DNA from: Erythrobacter ani | Lineage (GTDB): Bacteria > Pseudomonadota > Alphaproteobacteria > Sphingomonadales > Sphingomonadaceae | DNA length: 64,000 nt | NCBI RefSeq assembly: GCF_019204025.1 | Contig: NZ_JAGSPB010000002.1 | Coordinates: 372,001 to 436,000, forward strand | Direction: 5' to 3' | Part shown: positions 18,449 to 26,635 of the stretch, piece after piece | Position numbering within the stretch: position 1 is the stretch's first letter | How the letters are laid out: each line of letters starts with the position of its first letter | The notes under the pieces: generated by a model | Told to the model about the DNA's origin: nothing | The model's input: the letters and a program-made list of their open reading frames with translations, nothing else | Databases searched by the model: none | Program-made: the position numbers and the translations under genes

Positions 18449-20077
18449 GTGTCAGATCATTCCAACCCGTTCCATGACGGCGAAATTCGTGCACAAAGTC
18501 AGGCCGGCGTCTCCGGCGTTGCAGACTGGGCCGCAGGTTTCATTCGCCCGTTCATGCCGGATCAGCATCGAGAATTCTTTTGCCAGCTTCCGTTTCTGGT
18601 GTTGGCAGGGGCGGATGAGACTGGCCGCCATTGGGTGACATTATTGGATGGTCCAGACGGTTTCATAACATCGCCCGATCCAAACTCGCTTGCGATGGAT
18701 GCATCACTCGACCCGCATGATCCTCTGTCGGGTACGCTGACAAACGGCGGAAATGTCGGCCTGCTCGGCATAGAGCTGGCCACACGCCGACGAAACCGCA
18801 TGAATGGCAATCTCCGATATGATGGGTCGATCCTGATGGTCGATGTCGATCAAAGCTTCGGCAATTGTCCGCAATACATCCACGAGCGTAAATGGCGGCG
18901 GGCGGAGCGCACCGCACTGGGAAAAGCAGTCCATTCCTCGGCTCTCAGTGAGGCCCAGAGTGCGCTGATCCGCGGTGCCGACACCATGTTCATCGGTACG
19001 GGTCAGAGCCAGCGCGGTGATCATCCCTCAAACGGATTCGACGCGTCGCATCGCGGCGGCGAGCCGGGCTTCGTTGCAGTGAGCGATGCGGGGCACCTGC
19101 GCATTCCCGATTACGCCGGGAACAACTTCTTCAACACCATCGGCAATTTGCTCGAAAATCCGCGGATCGGGCTGGTTTTCGTAGACTTTGGGACGGGCGG
19201 CCTGCTGCACGTATCGGGCACGGCGCAGGTCGACTGGTCTGCCAGCGAAAGCCACGATCCGGGTGCGCTACGAATGATCGACGTGACGATCGATGCGGTC
19301 GTCGAAAGGCCTGGAGCCCTGTCGCTGCGCTGGTCGAAAGACGACAGCGATCTGCGGCAACTGGTCGTCATCGACAAGGTTCGCGAGTCCGAAGATATCA
19401 CGTCTTTCCACCTGGCGCCCGCTGACGGTGCAGCCCTTCCTGCGTTCAAGGCCGGTCAGCATTTGCCGGTCGAGCTTAATATACCTGGCCAACCGGGGAG
19501 GGTGCGCCGCAGCTATTCTCTATCGGGCTCGCCCGACTCCGGCACATACCGGCTCAGCATCAAACGCGAGGCCAAGGGGATGGCATCGCGTTTCATGCAC
19601 GATGTGCTGCACGAAGGGGGCCGCGTTGACGCGAGGCATCCCTCGGGAGATTTCGTCATTCCCTGCAGCAACTGCCCGCTCGTGCTGGTCAGCGCGGGGG
19701 TGGGTCTTACGCCGATGCTATCGATGCTGCACGATGCTGCACGCAGCACCGAGCGGCCCGTCTGGTACGTTCATGGCGCACGCAATGGTAGGTCGCACGC
19801 TCTGCGAGCAGAGGCAGCACGGCTCTCCAAAACGTCTCCGAAACTCAAGGTGATGACGCTCTACACCCAGCCGGATTCTGCCGACATTCTGGGCGAGCAC
19901 TACGATGCTCGCGGCCGCGTGACTGTGCGCACGCTGCTAGAATTGAACGCGGGAGAGGGAGCGCATTACATGATCTGCGGACCAGCGGCCTTTCTTGCGG
20001 ATATCCGCTCCGGTCTGGAAGCCGCAGGCGTTCCAGAATCGCAGATCCATTTCGAAACGTTCGGGCCAACAGGCTAG
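18449..20077 (+). CDS. Pyridoxamine-phosphate-oxidase-like / ferredoxin-reductase-like fusion flavoprotein
   Basis: This 542-residue protein joins two modules. Residues about 40-290 form a PNPOx-like FMN-binding split barrel (FLVLAGADETGRHWVTLL; GNNFFNTIGNLLENPRIGLVF). Residues about 315-540 form a ferredoxin-NADP reductase module with the FAD motif RRSYSLSG, the NAD motif VSAGVGLTPMLSML and ICGPAAF, ending in HFETFGP. Related fusions usually continue into a C-terminal 2Fe-2S ferredoxin domain, which is absent here. The GTG at 18449 was chosen because AAGGAG lies 6 bp before it. It should pass electrons from NAD(P)H to an unknown acceptor and fits the detoxification context. Confidence 0.85.
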   Translation: MSDHSNPFHDGEIRAQSQAGVSGVADWAAGFIRPFMPDQHREFFCQLPFLVLAGADETGRHWVTLLDGPDGFITSPDPNSLAMDASLDPHDPLSGTLTNGGNVGLLGIELATRRRNRMNGNLRYDGSILMVDVDQSFGNCPQYIHERKWRRAERTALGKAVHSSALSEAQSALIRGADTMFIGTGQSQRGDHPSNGFDASHRGGEPGFVAVSDAGHLRIPDYAGNNFFNTIGNLLENPRIGLVFVDFGTGGLLHVSGTAQVDWSASESHDPGALRMIDVTIDAVVERPGALSLRWSKDDSDLRQLVVIDKVRESEDITSFHLAPADGAALPAFKAGQHLPVELNIPGQPGRVRRSYSLSGSPDSGTYRLSIKREAKGMASRFMHDVLHEGGRVDARHPSGDFVIPCSNCPLVLVSAGVGLTPMLSMLHDAARSTERPVWYVHGARNGRSHALRAEAARLSKTSPKLKVMTLYTQPDSADILGEHYDARGRVTVRTLLELNAGEGAHYMICGPAAFLADIRSGLEAAGVPESQIHFETFGPTG

Positions 20078-20177
20078 GTGCCGCGCTCTGGGTCCTCGAG
20101 AACGTGCCTAGGATTGAACCAAAGGCGACACTGGGGCCTCGTTATCAAATGAGCGAGCGGGGGGGCACGTCACCTCT

Positions 20178-21041
20178 TCATTGGGCGATCATCTCAACGG
20201 TTATGTTATCCTGATATGTACCAGAGAACGCTCCGGTGACATCCCCAACCTGAATATCCAGCCTGTAACGCGATCCTTGAAGGTTGGCCTCGGGCCTGCG
20301 CCTGACGACCTGACCCGATGCGAGAGCGAGGGGGGCTCCATCGAAAGTCGCTGAATATTCAATCCGGTGCTCTGCCCGGTCCTGCGAGACCATGGCGCCA
20401 CCGTTTTCGGACTGGATGGTAAAATCGACGTCGGTATTGGCTTGCGCATTGAAAAGAATGAAAGCCTGTTCGCCGGTTTCCAGTTCTCCGAAGTCGATGA
20501 AGGCAAAGGTTCGGTCGGCGTTGGTGGTCCCTGAAGTGCCTGCGATCGAGAGGGTCGTGTCGGCCAGGACCTGAAGGCTGATGGGCACCTCGATTTGCTC
20601 ATCGAGGACGGTGCCGAGATCGTCGAGCAGTCTGACATCGATCAACATGTCGCACCGGCCCGGCTCGGCGAATGTGCGGCTTTCGGGCCGCCAGCGGAGC
20701 ATAAGATATATCTCCTCACCCGCCAGCAACGAAACCTCGGTCACATAGCTGGCTGCTCTGCGGACCAGCAGATTGCCATTCAGACGGGCTGCGATCGGCT
20801 CGCTGCAGGGCCAGGCAAACTCGGCGGCATCAGTGGGTGTTATCTCTAGCTCACCGTCAAAATCGACATCGCGCGGCGCGGATATGCGGATCATCGTGAC
20901 TTCGCCCTCGGGCAAGGTCTGGAATGGCTTGAAAACTGTCGCCACAGGCTGCTCGATTTCGAGAACGGGTTGGGCCGAGGCCGGTGCGAGGATAACCAAT
21001 ATGCCGACCATGAAAAGCGCGCAGGTTCGAAACAGCTTCAT
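20178..21041 (-). CDS. Fimbrial tip-adhesin or minor subunit, secreted
   Basis: This 287-residue protein has a signal peptide (LVILAPASAQ) and is the last gene of the chaperone-usher operon, overlapping the usher by 4 bp (ATGA). The N-terminal half has two cysteines (WPCSEP and GRCDM). The C-terminal half, from about residue 165, resembles a pilin domain (TTNADRTFAFIDFGELETGEQ) ending in GTYQDNITVEMIAQ, close to the YSDTITVQLTAS end of the major subunit. This two-domain layout suggests a tip adhesin. No known lectin motif was recognised. Confidence 0.65.
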   Translation of the reverse strand: MKLFRTCALFMVGILVILAPASAQPVLEIEQPVATVFKPFQTLPEGEVTMIRISAPRDVDFDGELEITPTDAAEFAWPCSEPIAARLNGNLLVRRAASYVTEVSLLAGEEIYLMLRWRPESRTFAEPGRCDMLIDVRLLDDLGTVLDEQIEVPISLQVLADTTLSIAGTSGTTNADRTFAFIDFGELETGEQAFILFNAQANTDVDFTIQSENGGAMVSQDRAEHRIEYSATFDGAPLALASGQVVRRRPEANLQGSRYRLDIQVGDVTGAFSGTYQDNITVEMIAQ

Positions 21042-23452
21042 TGTAGAGGCTCCAATGTGATCTCGCCCTTCTGAACGATCCCGGTTTCATCTTCGGCAAG
21101 GGTGATGGTAGCAGAAAGGTGCTCCATCCCGTCGACCTTGATCTGGTACGTCCCGGGCTCGAGGTTTTCCGCGACCAGCCGACCGGTGCGGTTCGTGAAG
21201 AAGCGTGCAATTTCACTGCTGCCGTCGGCGGAAAGTATGCTTCCGGTTGCAAGGCTGACTTGCTCTTCATTCGACAAGACAAGCCGCGCCAATACCGTCG
21301 CGCGGATTTCGCTGCCGATATCGACACGGTAGCCGGCTCTGAAGGGCGGCAACACCTCGACGATGTCGGTACCAAGGTCATATCCCGGCTCGAGATCGGT
21401 TACTTGAACTGAGAAAGCATAATTCGAATAACCAGCCCTGAGAGGAATGAACGCAGGGCCGAACGGATCGCTGTGGGCCGCTTCCCCAAGTCCGCTTTCG
21501 TTAAGTGACGCGCGGCGATCGCTGATATTCTCGTGCCGTTTTACGATCACGAAACCAGAATCGAATGGTCGGCCAAATTGGACCGCTCCGTCTGCGAACC
21601 CGATACCGACGGCTGTCGTAATCTCCGAGCGAGAGGAGGTGCCGAATGGTGTTTCGCGGGTCTGGTGATCGAATTGGATCTCGGCACGGTTGCTGATGTG
21701 GCGGATCTGGCCGTTGCCTTCGAAGAAGCCTTCCCGGTCACGCGAAATCTGCGCGCGGATCTGGCTTTCACCGACTGAAAAGCCGCCGAACCGCTGGTAT
21801 TCCAATCTGGCATCGCCATCGGTGCCGATCCGTGCGCGCGCCCTCGATCTTCTCCCGAACGGGATCGAGACCGACAGCGTCGCGCGGTAATCGTCCGATC
21901 GACCGGCGCGTTGAACGACCTGGCCGCGCGCGTTGAAATTGGCGCGCATCATCCGCCATGTTGCCCCCATGGCGAACGACCGCGTGCGCCTGCCATGAAT
22001 ACGGCGGTGCGATGCGTCTACGCTGAATTGCACATTTTCGGTCTGGACCAGGTATCTGAGATCGAACGATACCTCACGCAGCTCCGGTCCCGCCAGGGTT
22101 TGCAGGTTCTCGTTCCGCCAAACCACCTGTGCCGCGACGGTGTGCAGCAGCGACCCGGTTTCGAACTGGTTGCGATACTGGATGGCGGCAGATGCGCCGA
22201 AGCCTTCGGAGGACTGCGAGACGCTGGTTTCGCCAGAGACGATCCCGACCTTCGTCGCGATTGCCACGCTTCCGCTGACCTGAACGAGATCGAAGGAGGC
22301 TTCTATATGGGCGCCAAGCGTCAGGCTCGTCGTGACGCCCACGTCGTAGCTGGCAGACAGGGCCGGATCGTCCGAGTATCTCGGAGAGGACGCGAAGCCA
22401 TGGCTGAGCACACCGATATTGAGATCGAACCGGCTGAGCCCTTCGCCAAGCAGCTCATTGTCAATAAAAGCGGAAAAACTGATGACTTCCGGCGGGCCGG
22501 CACCATCATCGACCGTGATGACCGCATTGTTCGATCCGGTCGTGAAAGGAAAATCGCTTACGTCGTATGCGCCGGGTGGCAGTTGCTGATCAAATGCGAC
22601 AAGGCCATCGACTTCGACCAGCACACGGGCCGGTCGCTCCAATGTGAAAGTTTGCCTACCCCTTGGAAGCAAGGTTCGGAATGGCTGGATCTCCTCGTAG
22701 GCTCGGCGAAAGCTTACGCCCACGAGATCGACCGATCTCTGCAGGTTCGACAGGGGACGTGTACGAAAATCGCCAATGGTGAGCCGCGTAGCGTCTTCGA
22801 AATTGTCCTTGATCAATGCGACGTCGTGGCGACGGAAAAGGTCGTCGCGCTCCGTTTCGATGCTTGCCTCCCATGCGAGGGTCCAGCCATCGAAGCCTCC
22901 GACATTGACGAATCCGAAGATGTCGGAACGGAACGGTTCAAACTCCGGCCCCGTGCGGGGCTGTTCGTGAATATGCGCCACCCGCGTAATGGCGGTCATC
23001 CCGGCCGAGAAGTCTGCTGGCTGGATGCCCGACCCAGGCGTGACGGATACAGTATTTCTTAGGCTGATCTGCCGGACGCCCCGCTGCGCTACCGACAGTT
23101 CGACGGTCAGCGACAAGCTTTCGGGCACATACTCGATCATAAGGCCCGCATCAGCTAGAGCCTGCAACGTGGCGAAGCCCTCGGAGCTGACTTCGGACGA
23201 AAGCACAGCTTGAACGGTGGCCTGATCGATTTGTCCGTCGAACAAGGCAAGCATGTCCTCGGGGCGAACGGATACCTCCGCCCCTTTGATCTTGGCCACA
23301 ACTTCGCCAAGCAAAATTCCATCGAGCGAAACCGGCAGATCGAGCGCGACAGCCTTTTGTGTCCGCAGATTATCCGGGCTGAACTCGGCGTCGCCAGTGC
23401 CGTGGCTCGATGAGATCAGCGCCGTCGCCAGGATCGCGGTATCGAGTGACAT
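21038..23452 (-). CDS. Fimbrial outer-membrane usher protein
   Basis: This 804-residue outer-membrane usher translocates and assembles fimbrial subunits. The N-terminal part (LPVSLDGILLGEV; LADAGLMIEYVPESLSLTVEL) matches the usher N-domain, followed by a long beta-barrel with an LPRGRQTFTLERPARVLVEVDG-type plug region, and C-terminal beta-sandwich domains (RTGRLVAENLEPGTYQIKVDG). The type corresponds to the archaic/sigma chaperone-usher families rather than FimD. The start lies 7 bp after the chaperone stop; the signal sequence is short and only moderately convincing. Confidence 0.85.
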   Translation of the reverse strand: MSLDTAILATALISSSHGTGDAEFSPDNLRTQKAVALDLPVSLDGILLGEVVAKIKGAEVSVRPEDMLALFDGQIDQATVQAVLSSEVSSEGFATLQALADAGLMIEYVPESLSLTVELSVAQRGVRQISLRNTVSVTPGSGIQPADFSAGMTAITRVAHIHEQPRTGPEFEPFRSDIFGFVNVGGFDGWTLAWEASIETERDDLFRRHDVALIKDNFEDATRLTIGDFRTRPLSNLQRSVDLVGVSFRRAYEEIQPFRTLLPRGRQTFTLERPARVLVEVDGLVAFDQQLPPGAYDVSDFPFTTGSNNAVITVDDGAGPPEVISFSAFIDNELLGEGLSRFDLNIGVLSHGFASSPRYSDDPALSASYDVGVTTSLTLGAHIEASFDLVQVSGSVAIATKVGIVSGETSVSQSSEGFGASAAIQYRNQFETGSLLHTVAAQVVWRNENLQTLAGPELREVSFDLRYLVQTENVQFSVDASHRRIHGRRTRSFAMGATWRMMRANFNARGQVVQRAGRSDDYRATLSVSIPFGRRSRARARIGTDGDARLEYQRFGGFSVGESQIRAQISRDREGFFEGNGQIRHISNRAEIQFDHQTRETPFGTSSRSEITTAVGIGFADGAVQFGRPFDSGFVIVKRHENISDRRASLNESGLGEAAHSDPFGPAFIPLRAGYSNYAFSVQVTDLEPGYDLGTDIVEVLPPFRAGYRVDIGSEIRATVLARLVLSNEEQVSLATGSILSADGSSEIARFFTNRTGRLVAENLEPGTYQIKVDGMEHLSATITLAEDETGIVQKGEITLEPLQ

Positions 23453-23459
23453 CGTCTGA

Positions 23460-24191
23460 TCACTGGGATTCGACCAGCGTTATGGTGGTCTCTCGCGGAT
23501 CGAAGCCCTCTTGCGCTGGCATTGTCACGTACAGCTGGCTCCCAGGTAAGATGAGGTTCTTATCGAACCACCCCTTTGTCTCGGTGCTGTCGACTTCAAG
23601 CGACCGTTCGCCTTGGGACAGACGTATGTCGAGATCCGACATCCGCGCGTACCGGCTACCTTCGTTCGAAACCAACATTTGCCAGTTCCCACCTTCCAGA
23701 GCAGTCATTTCGCGCACTGTGAGATTGCTACGCGTGTTGGCTGGCACGATATTGACTAGTGTGGCGAAATTCACCGTGACCGCCACTCCGCTTTCGCCGC
23801 CCTCACGCATGTCGATCGGCAATTGGTTGATGCCAATGCGATAGGCTTTGCTGCTGTCGAGAGCGCCCTCACCAATGTATCGCACGCGAATAGCCTGGCT
23901 TGCGCCAGCATCAATCACTGCCTGAGGAGGAAAGATCAGAAAATCGTCTTCAGCCGGGCCAAGTGTTTCGTTGCCGTTTTCGTCGATCGACAGCGAATTG
24001 GGCACGACTTCGATCGTGATCGGAAACGACCGGGTATTGGTGACTTGCAGGGTGGTCTGTGTGCCCGCTCCTGAAGGTTCGAGTTCGAAGCGCATCGGAT
24101 CGACGCGCTGTGCGTGCGCTGGGCTGAGAATGGCTAATGGAGCCGCCATCATCGCCAGAAGAAGCGCTCTTTTCAATTTGGTATCGAGCAT
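23460..24191 (-). CDS. Periplasmic fimbrial chaperone
   Basis: This 243-residue chaperone has a signal peptide (LAMMAAPLAILSPAHAQ) and an N-terminal Ig-like domain with the donor-strand edge (RIGINQLPIDMREGGESGVAVTVNFATLVNI, split over residues about 120-150). The VTNTRSFPITIEV and AIRVRYIG stretches are typical of archaic-type chaperones. It folds subunits in the periplasm and hands them to the usher at 21038. The ATG at 24191 was preferred because AAAGGT precedes it and the signal peptide begins there; an in-frame ATG further upstream would add 19 residues. Confidence 0.85.
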   Translation of the reverse strand: MLDTKLKRALLLAMMAAPLAILSPAHAQRVDPMRFELEPSGAGTQTTLQVTNTRSFPITIEVVPNSLSIDENGNETLGPAEDDFLIFPPQAVIDAGASQAIRVRYIGEGALDSSKAYRIGINQLPIDMREGGESGVAVTVNFATLVNIVPANTRSNLTVREMTALEGGNWQMLVSNEGSRYARMSDLDIRLSQGERSLEVDSTETKGWFDKNLILPGSQLYVTMPAQEGFDPRETTITLVESQ

Positions 24192-24273
24192 GGCTGACCT
24201 TTCATGCTGAACTGTTGGATACGACGGAAATGCCGCTGGTCGGATCATCAGGATCCGACCAGCGGCACACCGG

Positions 24274-24783
24274 TCACGAAGCGGTCAGCTGCACCGTGAT
24301 GGTGTCTGAGTAGCCACCTGCCCATACGGCAGTTTCGGTAAGTTCAACTTCGAGCACTCCGGCGACGCCCGACGCGAGATCGAGACCGCCAGATGCAAAA
24401 CCGGTTGCCGACGCATCATTGTCGCCTTGGACACCAACCGGAAGCACCAGAGAGAGAGAGCCGCCGTCGATGGCATCGCTCGTCAGCGTTGCGGTGTACT
24501 CGATTTCGAGATCTTCTTGGTCATCACTCTCCATTCCACCTTCGGAACTGATCAGAGTGACTTCTGCACCGTCGGCGTCGTTGCATTTCAGAGTGAGGTT
24601 GTCGGTGATGGTCTCGCCCGCAGTCATCGACGGAAATACGAAGGCGGCGAACCCGTCCTGAACTTCGCAGACCGGTGGAACAACGCCAGTAATCTGCGTG
24701 CCGCCGGCTTGAGCGTGGGCGGGGGCTGCAATCGCAATTGCCGGGATGGCCGCTGCGAGCAGAGCTTTATTGATCGTACGCAT
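24274..24783 (-). CDS. Major fimbrial subunit (spore-coat-U / sigma-fimbria type)
   Basis: This 169-residue secreted protein (signal ending APAHAQA) has one cysteine pair (PPVCEV and LKCND) and an Ig-like pilin fold ending in GGYSDTITVQLTAS, the typical donor-strand-accepting C-terminus of spore-coat-U-like pilins. It is the first gene of the operon 24783-20178 (pilin, chaperone, usher, tip), with GGAG upstream of the ATG. It should be the main structural subunit of a thin surface fimbria used in adhesion or biofilm formation. Confidence 0.8.
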   Translation of the reverse strand: MRTINKALLAAAIPAIAIAAPAHAQAGGTQITGVVPPVCEVQDGFAAFVFPSMTAGETITDNLTLKCNDADGAEVTLISSEGGMESDDQEDLEIEYTATLTSDAIDGGSLSLVLPVGVQGDNDASATGFASGGLDLASGVAGVLEVELTETAVWAGGYSDTITVQLTAS

Positions 24784-25174
24784 TTGTAATCTCCAAAAAT
24801 CTTGGTTCAGGTCACTCGCCTCGGAACGAGACGAATTTTGCCCATCGCGTCATTTTCGAATTGTGATGGGGCGCCCGTGATCCGAAGCCTAAGCCTCTCA
24901 ATAATTGAGGGAAGTGCGCATGTGCTCGCCCGACCGATCCAAAGATGCGGAGACTGCAAATTCGATCCAGGTGTTCTCTTTTGATCCAATTCCCCGATCG
25001 AATGAGGTCTCATCCTATCCTTTGGCAGTGGGACTCTGCGAAATTGTCAATTAAGTACTAAAGCGCCATCTTCGTTGGACTAAAGATCGGGAGCGGTTAG
25101 TTTACTGCCATAACGAAAAACGAATCGGCAAATTGGTCGCACGAATCAAATGTTTCGCGGGGAGTGGACCTTCA
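24784..25174. other. Divergent control region between the fimbrial operon and a LuxR-type regulator
   Basis: No gene is seen in these 391 bases. Two short symmetric elements stand out: CTCAATAATTGAG at 24897-24909 and AATTGTCAATT at 25042-25052. Either could be an operator for the neighbouring regulator or part of a promoter. The pilin ribosome binding site (GGAG on the minus strand) lies at the left edge, and GGGGAG at about 25159 serves the regulator. Confidence 0.35.
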
Positions 25175-25792
25175 ATGGTGGATTCAACGAGTGCGGCAAT
25201 CGTTTGCCACAGCACTTTCTTACTCGATATGGTCGCTGAGAACCTACGGGAGCGTGGCATTACTGTTGTCGCTGCCGAAAGCAGATTCGCTGATATTTCC
25301 GACGAATGCAGACCCGATGTGATGGTTGTGGTCGAGGCGGCACCAGGCGAGGTGTTTCGTTCCGCCGACAAGATCGATGCGCTAGCCCGGCGGTTCAGCC
25401 GTTGGCTGACGATTGGTTCGTCCGAGCAGGGTTCAGCCTTTCAGCGTCTGCGCGCAATTCGCAGCGATATTTCCGGCGTTCCCCTCGATATCGGGTCGGA
25501 GGACATGTATCACGCTGTCGAACTGGCTGCTCACGCGAGCTCCGTTTGCATTGGCGGCACGTGCTGCAAATGCATTTCCAGAGAGATGCACAAATTGAAT
25601 GCTGCGCATCTCGATCGCGGTCAGTGGGAAATACTCGAGATGTTGGCCGATGGCGCAACGAACAAACACATAGCCAATCGGTTCGAGTGCGAAGAGAGCA
25701 AGGTCAAGGGCATGATACGGCGGCTCTTGACCGCGATCGATGCGAGTAACCGAACGCAAGCTGCGGTACTGGCGGCACGGGCTGGCCTTTAA
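25175..25792 (+). CDS. LuxR-type DNA-binding regulator with a cysteine cluster and degenerate receiver
   Basis: This 205-residue regulator ends in a LuxR/FixJ-type helix-turn-helix (LDRGQWEILEMLADGATNKHIANRF, then SNRTQAAVLAARAGL, read in pieces). The N-terminal part resembles a receiver fold but lacks the phospho-acceptor Asp (VMVVVEAAP in its place). A tight cysteine cluster, Cys125, Cys130, Cys131 and Cys133 (C-x4-CC-x-C), sits between the two parts and could bind a metal or sense redox state. It is divergent from the fimbrial operon, which is its most likely target. A related regulator is at 54021. The ATG at 25175 was chosen for its GGGGAG. Confidence 0.72.
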   Translation: MVDSTSAAIVCHSTFLLDMVAENLRERGITVVAAESRFADISDECRPDVMVVVEAAPGEVFRSADKIDALARRFSRWLTIGSSEQGSAFQRLRAIRSDISGVPLDIGSEDMYHAVELAAHASSVCIGGTCCKCISREMHKLNAAHLDRGQWEILEMLADGATNKHIANRFECEESKVKGMIRRLLTAIDASNRTQAAVLAARAGL

Positions 25793-25900
25793 GTGCTGAC
25801 CTGGAACAATCGCGCTCGGTTGCCGCAAAGGTCGAAGCTGATCCGTCAGGTGGTAACGCGCGATGTCCCGATCTGGCCGTTCGCAAGCCTTCGCAGGTAA

Positions 25901-26443
25901 CTAGCGGCGAAAAGTGATCTTGCCCAGTTCGTCATTCGCCCCGCCGCCCACGCCAGTGCTCAGCGAGAAACCATCACCGCTCAGATCCCATACCGTCTTG
26001 TAGCGAACCTTTTCCTTGGTCTCCTTGTCTTTCCCTTCGTAGAAAAACGTGAGCCGGTTTCCTGTTCGCTTGCCTGCAATGTTCACGACGCCCACACCGC
26101 GCGGATTAACCCAGCGTCCCGTGACACGGTTGGTGTCGGGATAGTCGGCGATATGGCCCAGCAACGTGTACGTGCCACTGGTTGCAGCGCATTTGCCGCT
26201 GATGGTCAGCTTTCTCGAGCCGGATTTGTACCGCGTCTTGAGCCGGCATCGCACACCTTCCTTCGTACCGCCCTCTTCGCGTACGGCCCAGCCATCGCCA
26301 CGCCACTGACCGGCGATTTCGGACAGAGGTATCGTACCGGCGTTTTTCGGCTGTGAGCTTGCCGAAGCGGGTATCAAAATCGCAATCGGCGCAAAAAGCG
26401 TGGCGGACAGAAAAATTCGCTTGAAAAGCTGTTTCCGTTTCAT
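25901..26443 (-). CDS. Secreted protein of unknown function
   Basis: This 180-residue protein has a strong signal peptide (basic KRKQLFKR start, hydrophobic core, cleavage near PASASS). The mature part has a beta-rich look with IAGQWRGDGWAVREEGG near its start, two cysteines (GVRCRLK and GKCAATSG) and LTISGKC, VTGRWVNPRG and GNRLTFFYEG strands. It resembles small lipocalin-like or inhibitor-like beta-barrels, but no family was recognised with confidence. It is a single gene between a convergent regulator and a divergent transporter. Confidence 0.6.
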   Translation of the reverse strand: MKRKQLFKRIFLSATLFAPIAILIPASASSQPKNAGTIPLSEIAGQWRGDGWAVREEGGTKEGVRCRLKTRYKSGSRKLTISGKCAATSGTYTLLGHIADYPDTNRVTGRWVNPRGVGVVNIAGKRTGNRLTFFYEGKDKETKEKVRYKTVWDLSGDGFSLSTGVGGGANDELGKITFRR

Positions 26444-26635
26444 CTGACTGGTACTATGCCTGCTGAGAATTGAGGTTGTGCGGGAACCGAGGCGGCAGAG
26501 CTTAGCTTTACCTGTGTGGCATCACAAGACATCTCGCTGATCGGATCGCGGCAAACAGCGCCGCGGGGGGAAATTGAATTGTCGCGCCTGGAACAGTTTT
26601 GCGCGCTCGAGGGTGGATAGATCATCGGTACTCGA

